Shown: piece after piece, positions 1-4,439 of the stretch
Numbering within the stretch: the stretch's first letter is position 1
How the letters are laid out: the number at the start of each line of letters is the position of its first letter
Origin: Clostridia bacterium
GTDB taxonomy: Bacteria; Bacillota; Clostridia; Oscillospirales; CAG-272
NCBI GenBank assembly: GCA_017420845.1
Contig: JAFQOC010000503.1
Span: forward strand, 1 to 5,699
Length of the DNA stretch: 5,699 bases
Reading direction: 5' to 3'
The notes under the pieces: model-generated
What the model was told of the DNA's origin: nothing
What the model saw: only the letters and a program-made list of their open reading frames with translations
The model's database searches: none
Position numbers and translations under genes: made by a program

Positions 1-7
1 TAAATGA

Positions 8-15
8 CCTCCTTT
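8..15 (-). promoter_or_regulatory. Ribosome binding site of a gene starting just left of the window
   Basis: Read on the minus strand, positions 15 to 8 are AAAGGAGG, a full match to the anti-Shine-Dalgarno sequence. Seven bases (TCATTTA) follow before the window edge, so a start codon directly outside the window would have ideal spacing. No coding sequence of that gene is inside the window, so its product is unknown. The site shows that transcription from the promoter at 52-80 serves a separate minus-strand gene, not the upstream operon. Confidence 0.75.
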
Positions 16-68
16 GTTGTTTTTATTTGTGCAGTTGGCAGCCGCACTCTTATTATACAACAAAGGAG
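9..68. repeat. 12-bp perfect inverted repeat linking promoter and ribosome binding site
   Basis: CTCCTTTGTTGT at 9-20 is exactly the reverse complement of ACAACAAAGGAG at 57-68, with 36 bp between the arms. The left arm contains most of the minus-strand ribosome binding site. The right arm lies in the promoter spacer and touches the -10 box. The right arm would not be in the RNA made from the promoter at 52-80, so pairing in RNA is possible only for a transcript that enters from upstream. A DNA-level role, such as paired protein sites, or a leftover duplication are the alternatives. Confidence 0.6.
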
Positions 69-80
69 TTTTTATGTCAT
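52..80 (-). promoter_or_regulatory. Sigma-A type promoter for the off-edge minus-strand gene
   Basis: On the minus strand a -35 box ATGACA (75-80, five of six bases match TTGACA) is followed by a 17-bp spacer and a perfect -10 box TATAAT (52-57). The expected transcription start is near position 45. This gives a leader of about 45 nt up to the ribosome binding site at 8-15. The promoter lies downstream of the operon terminator at 136-168, so the off-edge gene is an independent unit. One arm of a 12-bp inverted repeat covers most of the spacer. Confidence 0.75.
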
Positions 81-103
81 TATCAACTATGTAATTCTTA
101 CCG

Positions 104-126
104 AACCACGCGTCTAACGCGTGGTT
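104..126. repeat. Perfect palindrome with 10-bp arms and a 3-nt centre
   Basis: AACCACGCGT (104-113) and ACGCGTGGTT (117-126) are exact reverse complements around CTA. Relative to the minus-strand start predicted near 45, the centre lies about 70 bp upstream, beyond the -35 box, where activators often bind. On the plus strand the stem ends in TTTT, so it could be a weak plus-strand terminator. On the minus strand no U-tract follows. The choice between operator and RNA hairpin cannot be made from sequence alone. Confidence 0.6.
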
Positions 127-135
127 TTACTATAC

Positions 136-168
136 AAAAAAACCGCCCCGATCACCGAGGCGGTTTTT
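136..168 (-). terminator. Rho-independent terminator of the alr-lipoprotein operon
   Basis: The stem pairs AAAAACCGCC (138-147) with GGCGGTTTTT (159-168), giving five GC-rich pairs flanked by five A-T pairs. On the minus strand the GC stem runs into seven T residues (142 down to 136). It lies about 90 nt beyond the stop codon of the lipoprotein gene, and no other minus-strand gene intervenes, so it ends that operon. Five T residues on the other side make it potentially bidirectional. It insulates the promoter at 52-80 from upstream transcription. Confidence 0.85.
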
Positions 169-193
169 CTGTAGCTTTTTATTGGGCATAACA

Positions 194-217
194 GCAGAAT
201 AGCTGAATCTGTTCTGC
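194..217 (-). other. Weak hairpin in the 3' UTR
   Basis: GCAGAA (194-199) can pair with TTCTGC (212-217), leaving a 12-nt loop that a wobble pair (T200 with G211) may shorten. It lies between the lipoprotein stop codon and the terminator. No U-tract follows on either strand, so it is not a terminator by itself. It may be incidental. Confidence 0.3.
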
Positions 218-225
218 CATACTTT

Positions 226-255
226 AATCATTCGTTTATTTATAAACCAATGATT
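226..255 (-). other. A-T rich hairpin just after the lipoprotein stop codon
   Basis: AATCATT (226-232) pairs with AATGATT (249-255), and inside it GTTTAT (234-239) pairs with ATAAAC (242-247), separated by one C-C mismatch. That gives 13 pairs in a compact imperfect stem starting 5 nt after the stop codon at 260-262. No T-run follows on the minus strand, so a role as 3' end barrier or mRNA stabiliser is more likely than termination. The function is inferred. Confidence 0.4.
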
Positions 256-259
256 TCTT

Positions 260-2617
260 TTAAGGTGTCATTCTCCGCTTATGCCGCCGGTACAGATACG
301 CGAATACCCCGCCAACCGCCAGCACAAGGGCGATGACAATCCCCACCACCCAGCCGGTGTTGTTTTTTGAGGCGGCGGTGTTGCCTGTGACGTAGACCCC
401 CGCCAGCCCCAGATTGTAGGAGCTGTCGACGGCGTGGTGATCCATGAGCAGGGTCATGGTTACGGTGTCCTCCGCATCCAGATGGGACACGAACTCCGCG
501 ATATCAAAGGTAACCGACTGCCAGGAGCTTCCCTTCACCCCCGAGACCGAGGCCTCGTAGAGGATCTCTCCGTCACCCTCCGAGGGAGCACCCTTGGTGG
601 GGCGGGTCAGCCGCAGGGTCAGGGTCGGCCGATCCTCGGCGCTGACCCCAAAGGCTCCCGTCTGTCCGGCAAAGAGGTCAAAGATCAGTTCCTTACCGCC
701 GATAAGGTCAGCGGCGGGGACCAAAGCCGTCAGACCCATGGGATCCGAGGGTGACAGACGGGTAAAGCAGGCGTAGAGGGACACGGTACCCAGGGTCTCG
801 GCCGAGGCCAGCTCCACGTAGGTCAGATTTCCGCCGTTCTCAAAGCCGTGGAGGGTACCGCCGTCAAAGGTGTAGAGGGGAGCGGCCTTTTTATGGGTCT
901 CCTCGTAGGCGGCCAGGGTAGCGGTACCCTTCAGAAGGGTCACGGGGCGGGCGGTGCCGGCCAGCGCGCTCTCCAGCTTGGCGTAGGTCGAGCCGATGAT
1001 GGCGTTCATGCCTGTGGACAGGGTGGTGGCCTCAGAGGTATCCACGATCTTGAATACGTCGTAAATGGGACGGGCATCTCCGGGAAGGAGATATTCCTCC
1101 CCGGAAACCGTCGTGCGCTTGAGGGTACGGAGACCGCAAAGGGCCATTTCCTCCGCCGTGTCGGTGCCGTCGGTGTACGCGCTGTAGATCAGAGCCTCCA
1201 CGTAGGGATTATGCATACAGGTCATGTACGCGTAGGCATAGGAGGCGGCCTGTCGGTTGGCGGCCTCTCCGTCGTCCATATTGCCCCCCAGCGTCACGGC
1301 AGGGACCGCAAAGCCGCTGACCAGCACCCTGCGTTCCTCACCCAGGGGATCGCGGTACTTGTCGCCGGACAGAATGTCGGTCAGGGTGCTCAGACTGCGA
1401 ACCGTATAGTAATCGGCATTGGCTACGGGATCCTCCTCCCACACCGTATTGTTGTCCGCGTAGATTTCACAGGCAATCTGCCAGTCAAAGTCCCCTCGCA
1501 GCCCCGACTCCTCTCGGAAGGCAGACAGGAAGGTGGGCGCGTCCCATCCACCCGCCATATCGCGGACAGAACGGTGAGCAGACAGGGAAATGTAGACCCG
1601 TCCGCCCGGATTATGGGATTTGAGAGCCACGTTGGCCACGCGGACCAGCTTTTCGTAGTTGGTCACGAAATCCGCCAAGGAGGCATCGCCGCCGTCGTGA
1701 TCCGCGCGGCTGTTGACCCGATACCCGATCACAAAGGCTGTCACCGGCAGAGAGCCGTCGGCGGGAGCGGCGTATCGCTCCGCCATGAAATCAAAGAATC
1801 CCTCCATGATCCCTGCGGCAAAGGGAGACGACATATGGACAGCCGCGTCCGTGGGAGCATCGGCCTTGGGAAGAGCGTTGAGGTAGAGGCCCACGGGAGC
1901 CTTGGTAGTCTCGGTGAGGCTACCCAAACGGAACCGGAGGTAGACCCGTACTCCCGCGGCGGTGTAGACCCCTACCGTTCTGTCCAGCTCATCCAGAGCA
2001 TCGGCATCCAGATAGGCGGTGGTGCCGTTATACACGTAGGATACCGCTCCCTCCTCCCAGCACGGCAGGATCAGCTTGTCCATGGCCACGTCCACCACGG
2101 TGTGGGAGATACCGAGGCGGATGGCGTCGGCGGCATGGTCGGTGATCAGACCCTTGATGGAATCCTTTTTGGGGGCAACAGGGGTCTGTTCATCCGCCGC
2201 CATTTGGGGATTGGACAGAGCCATGGGGGCAGTCAGGGCAGTATAGGTTTTGGTGGCTTTATCATAGGTAGCGATCAGAAAGGAGGAGAACAGGCGGGAT
2301 CGCACGCCGTCCATGGCGGACAGCTTGACCGTCATTTTCCCCTTGGCCTTGATCTCGGCTACGGGATCCAGATCATCCAGATCCGCGTCGGTGCTGTACA
2401 GGGAGGGCAACTCAAACAGGTAAACCTTTTTTTGGTCGTAGCTTTCCAAAAAGCCCTCCGTAAGACGGGCTTTTATGACCATCTCCCCCTTTTCGTTGAG
2501 GGTGACCTCGGTGACAGCGTTTTTTTCCACAGGCTCCCTCGAGCCGCAGGCCGTCAAGAGCAGACCCATGAGCATACAGGCAAAAAGCAGGCAGAGAAAT
2601 CTGTTTCTTTGTTTCAT
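260..2617 (-). CDS. Membrane-anchored lipoprotein with a DUF5722-like glycosidase-type core
   Basis: This 785-residue protein is exported and lipidated: residues 1-23 form a basic, hydrophobic signal with lipobox L-T-A-C at Cys24. Residues about 35-135 look like a beta-rich N-terminal domain. Residues about 150-500 resemble, from memory, the TIM-barrel glycosidase-like DUF5722 family: segments such as RVYISLSAH (340-348), GDFDW (375-379) and the Ala/Tyr-rich stretch at 455-465 fit its pattern. Residues about 580-745 look like a carbohydrate-binding beta-sandwich starting at YTFDGG. Residues 755-776 form a transmembrane helix followed by the basic tail RRHKRR, placing the C-terminus in the cytoplasm. 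The NE and SEQGF motifs I expect in the barrel are replaced by Y299-R300 and V433-SGF, so catalysis is doubtful. A strong ribosome binding site sits 5 nt before the ATG. It is the second gene of an operon with alanine racemase. Surface location is firm; the family call is moderate; substrate is unknown. Confidence 0.85.
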   Translation of the reverse strand: MKQRNRFLCLLFACMLMGLLLTACGSREPVEKNAVTEVTLNEKGEMVIKARLTEGFLESYDQKKVYLFELPSLYSTDADLDDLDPVAEIKAKGKMTVKLSAMDGVRSRLFSSFLIATYDKATKTYTALTAPMALSNPQMAADEQTPVAPKKDSIKGLITDHAADAIRLGISHTVVDVAMDKLILPCWEEGAVSYVYNGTTAYLDADALDELDRTVGVYTAAGVRVYLRFRLGSLTETTKAPVGLYLNALPKADAPTDAAVHMSSPFAAGIMEGFFDFMAERYAAPADGSLPVTAFVIGYRVNSRADHDGGDASLADFVTNYEKLVRVANVALKSHNPGGRVYISLSAHRSVRDMAGGWDAPTFLSAFREESGLRGDFDWQIACEIYADNNTVWEEDPVANADYYTVRSLSTLTDILSGDKYRDPLGEERRVLVSGFAVPAVTLGGNMDDGEAANRQAASYAYAYMTCMHNPYVEALIYSAYTDGTDTAEEMALCGLRTLKRTTVSGEEYLLPGDARPIYDVFKIVDTSEATTLSTGMNAIIGSTYAKLESALAGTARPVTLLKGTATLAAYEETHKKAAPLYTFDGGTLHGFENGGNLTYVELASAETLGTVSLYACFTRLSPSDPMGLTALVPAADLIGGKELIFDLFAGQTGAFGVSAEDRPTLTLRLTRPTKGAPSEGDGEILYEASVSGVKGSSWQSVTFDIAEFVSHLDAEDTVTMTLLMDHHAVDSSYNLGLAGVYVTGNTAASKNNTGWVVGIVIALVLAVGGVFAYLYRRHKRRMTP

Positions 2618-2622
2618 AAAGA

Positions 2623-2630
2623 CCTCCTTT
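2623..2630 (-). promoter_or_regulatory. Ribosome binding site of the lipoprotein gene, overlapping the alr stop codon
   Basis: AAAGGAGG on the minus strand lies 5 nt before the ATG at 2617. Its first two bases are the last two of the alr stop codon TAA (2631-2629). The intergenic gap is only 11 nt, with no room for a separate promoter. This supports co-transcription, and ribosomes ending on alr would clear this site, so translation may be coupled. Confidence 0.85.
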
Positions 2631-3891
2631 ATGGATAAACCCGCGGAACCCGGGCGGTAATGAGACAGAGCAGCTCGTAAGGAATGGTGTGGACTCTCTC
2701 GGCCAAAGCCTCCAGCTCCCGTCTCTGACCCCCGAACAGGGTCACGCGGGTGCCTACCGTAATGGGAAGACCCGTCACGTCAGCCATGCATTGATCCATG
2801 CAAATACGTCCCACGATGGGGGCAGTCACATCCCCTGCGGGGGTATGAAAAGTAACCGACGCCCCCGAAAAAGCCCGAATCCAGCCGTCGGCGTATCCCA
2901 CGGGCAGGGTGGCCAGGGTTCTTTTGGTCTGTGCGCTGTAGGTGCCTCCGTATCCCACGGTCTCCCCGGGAAGCAGAGTATGGATGTGGGTGACGGCGGT
3001 CTCCAGCTTCATGGCGGGAAGGAGATGCGTCGTCCCCGCGTCGCTGTGGAAAGGATTCACGCCGTAGCCGTAAAGACCGATGCCCAGCCGCACGCCGTCC
3101 AAGCATCCATCCGGCAGGGCATGAGGGAATCGGGCCGAGGCGGCGCTGTTGCAGATATGGCAGAGGCCGGGACGTATCCCGCCCTCGGATAGCCCCTCCA
3201 GCACCTCTCTGTATCGGGCGTACTGGGTCATGGTCAGACTGCTCGGATCCTGCATTTCGGTGTCGTAATCCTCGTCGGCCCGAGCAAAATGGGTGAACAT
3301 ACCGGACACGAAAAGTCCGCCATTCCCTTCACAGCTTTCGCAGCTTTTCCAAAGGACCGTCAGAGATTTTACCGTTTCCCGGATCTCCTCGGGAGTATGG
3401 GCGGGATAACCAATGCGATTCATACCGGTATCCAGAGCGATATGAACGGGAACCGTGACCCCTGCCTCTCTTGCGCAGGCCAGCAAGGATCGGGCATAGG
3501 ACTCCGAAAGCAGGGTAGCGGTAATGTGATGGCTTGCCAGCGTCGTGACGTTGCGGGGATCGGTAAAGCCCAGAACCAGAATATCCGTCCCGAGGTCCGA
3601 TCCGTTTCCCAGGAGCTCCCGAAGAAGCCGACGCAGAGCCACCGCCTCCTCGACACAGGCCACCGCGAAATTACGGCATCCCTCCTCCAGGAGAGCTCCC
3701 ACCACGGGGCGGATACCGTGGCCATAGGCGTCGGATTTTACCACCGCGATGGCACGTGTCCTCGGAGACAGAGCCTTGACGGGAGCCATCAGGGCACGAT
3801 AGTTGTGGGTGATCGCCGCAGGGTCAATGACCGCACGGACACGCAGACCCGGAAGCAGAGGATAATCCTCGTGATAATGAACGATATTCAT
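2629..3891 (-). CDS. alr: Alanine racemase (PLP-dependent)
   Basis: It interconverts L- and D-alanine in the cytoplasm and supplies D-alanine for peptidoglycan. In the 420-residue product the PLP lysine is Lys52 in AVVKSDAYGHG, Arg159 lies in MNRIGY, the expected catalytic Tyr314 is in VGYGGTY, the GRICMDQCMAD signature is at 361-371, and Tyr405 in PYE fits the PLP-phosphate tyrosine. The C-terminus RVPRVYP is typical, and both fold-III barrel and beta-domain are present. The length is slightly above the usual 360-390: there is an extra N-terminal stretch of about 15 residues and a Cys-containing insertion near 182-192 (CESCEGNGG region). The start is put at the ATG at 3891. An in-frame TTG at 3963 would add 24 residues but coincides with the -35 box. 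The chosen start has only a weak ribosome binding site: GGAG lies 14 nt upstream and an AGAAAG closer in. First gene of the operon with the lipoprotein. Confidence 0.95.
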   Translation of the reverse strand: MNIVHYHEDYPLLPGLRVRAVIDPAAITHNYRALMAPVKALSPRTRAIAVVKSDAYGHGIRPVVGALLEEGCRNFAVACVEEAVALRRLLRELLGNGSDLGTDILVLGFTDPRNVTTLASHHITATLLSESYARSLLACAREAGVTVPVHIALDTGMNRIGYPAHTPEEIRETVKSLTVLWKSCESCEGNGGLFVSGMFTHFARADEDYDTEMQDPSSLTMTQYARYREVLEGLSEGGIRPGLCHICNSAASARFPHALPDGCLDGVRLGIGLYGYGVNPFHSDAGTTHLLPAMKLETAVTHIHTLLPGETVGYGGTYSAQTKRTLATLPVGYADGWIRAFSGASVTFHTPAGDVTAPIVGRICMDQCMADVTGLPITVGTRVTLFGGQRRELEALAERVHTIPYELLCLITARVPRVYP

Positions 3892-3934
3892 AGGCAGGCT
3901 TTCTTCTCCGTGGGAAAAATGTATCTCTTGTTTC

Positions 3935-3963
3935 AGTATAGCACAGTTTACCCCTTTTTGCAA
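3935..3963 (-). promoter_or_regulatory. Promoter of the alr-lipoprotein operon
   Basis: On the minus strand, TTGCAA (3958-3963, four of six to consensus) is followed by 17 bp and TATACT (3935-3940, five of six). TGC directly before the -10 makes it an extended -10 promoter, which compensates for the modest -35. Transcription should start near 3928, leaving a leader of about 37 nt before the ATG at 3891. This placement argues against the upstream TTG codon at 3963 as a start. Confidence 0.65.
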
Positions 3964-4100
3964 GTGGTCAACGGGGATTTTTCAGACAGGGACAGGTCAA
4001 AATTCCCGAAAAATGACCCCGACTGTCCTCCGAAAAGAATTTTTTCCGTAAAATTGCGTCTTTTCTCGGTATGTTTTACAAGTAATTCAAAAATAGGCTC
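3964..4100. other. Divergent intergenic region with inverted repeats
   Basis: This non-coding stretch separates two divergent promoters. GGACAG plus GTCA (3990-3999) can pair with TGAC (4014-4017) and CTGTCC (4023-4028), leaving a 5-nt bulge. TTGCGTC at 4054-4060 is repeated inverted as GACGCAA at 4110-4116, the latter inside the spacer of the plus-strand promoter. From about 4030 the sequence becomes A-T rich, as in promoter upstream regions. These are candidate regulator sites; none matches a regulator motif I can name. Confidence 0.4.
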
Positions 4101-4129
4101 TTGACATTTGACGCAAATTGTTATACAAT
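4101..4129 (+). promoter_or_regulatory. Strong sigma-A promoter of the surface-protein gene
   Basis: A perfect TTGACA (4101-4106) is followed by a 17-bp spacer and TACAAT (4124-4129, five of six to consensus). Transcription should start near 4136, about 46 nt before the ATG. A small dyad, ATTGT-TAT-ACAAT (4117-4129), overlaps the -10 box and could be a repressor site. The near-consensus elements and A-T rich upstream sequence predict strong expression, matching the codon bias of the gene. Confidence 0.85.
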
Positions 4130-4138
4130 ATAGACACC

Positions 4139-4154
4139 GCATACGCAGGTATGC
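4139..4154 (+). other. Hairpin near the 5' end of the surface-protein mRNA
   Basis: GCATAC (4139-4144) pairs exactly with GTATGC (4149-4154) around the tetraloop GCAG. With transcription starting near 4136, the stem lies about 3 nt from the 5' end, followed by an A-rich single-stranded stretch and the ribosome binding site. Such 5'-terminal stems are known to slow mRNA decay. That role is inferred here. Confidence 0.5.
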
Positions 4155-4168
4155 AAAAAAATCCATAC

Positions 4169-4174
4169 AAGGAG
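4169..4174 (+). promoter_or_regulatory. Ribosome binding site of the surface-protein gene
   Basis: AAGGAG lies 7 nt before the ATG at 4182 and fixes this start. Another ATG at 4177 is followed directly by TAA and is not used. Confidence 0.8.
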
Positions 4175-4181
4175 AAATGTA

Positions 4182-4439
4182 ATGAACGCAAAGAAAATTC
4201 TGACTCTGCTTCTGGCTCTTCTGATGGTTCTGTCCTGCCTGTCCGCAGTCATGGTCGCCTCCGCAGACGAGTCCGCAGACAAGTTCGCTCCCACCAATGA
4301 GGAGAAGACCCAGCTCTACACCGGTGATCAGGGTGCCGCTCTGGGCGGATTTGGCCCCGGTAAGTCCTTCGGTGCCAAGGTCACTGTTCCCGCCGGCAAG
4401 AGACTGACCCAGATCAACTTCCATGCTCTGGCAACCTAA
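4182..4439 (+). CDS. N-terminal fragment up to the TAA: signal peptide and start of first module
   Basis: If the TAA is real and obeyed, only this 85-residue product is made. Residues 1-28 are a signal peptide: Lys4-Lys5, a long Leu-rich core, and an A-S-A site before Asp29. A weak lipobox-like V-L-S-C (16-19) occurs earlier, but the A-x-A site fits better. Residues 29-85 are the first strands of a beta-sandwich-like module (Gly-rich GGFGPGKSFGAKVTVPAG), which cannot fold alone. A secreted stub would probably be degraded. Confidence 0.6.
   Translation: MNAKKILTLLLALLMVLSCLSAVMVASADESADKFAPTNEEKTQLYTGDQGAALGGFGPGKSFGAKVTVPAGKRLTQINFHALAT

Noticed and set aside
74..94. Plus-strand mini-frame MSLSTM with AAAGGAG 5 nt upstream, followed by the palindrome at 104-126, resembling a leader peptide
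   Set aside because: No convincing plus-strand promoter precedes it (TATTAT at 51-56 has no good -35), no plus-strand gene follows, and its ribosome binding site is just the inverted-repeat arm.
848..2638. Long plus-strand open frame of 596 codons opposite the lipoprotein gene
   Set aside because: It is antisense to a gene with a clear signal peptide, domains and ribosome binding site. Its product is Gly/His/Arg/Val-rich low-complexity without recognisable motifs, as expected for the complement of a GC-rich gene.
3289..4104. Plus-strand open frame of 271 codons across alr and the intergenic region
   Set aside because: It is antisense to the conserved racemase and crosses the divergent promoter region; no ribosome binding site or recognisable domain.
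4437..4439. Stop codon reassignment or special amino acid insertion at the TAA
   Set aside because: Selenocysteine uses TGA and pyrrolysine TAG; both other complete genes here end in TAA, so TAA is read as stop in this organism.
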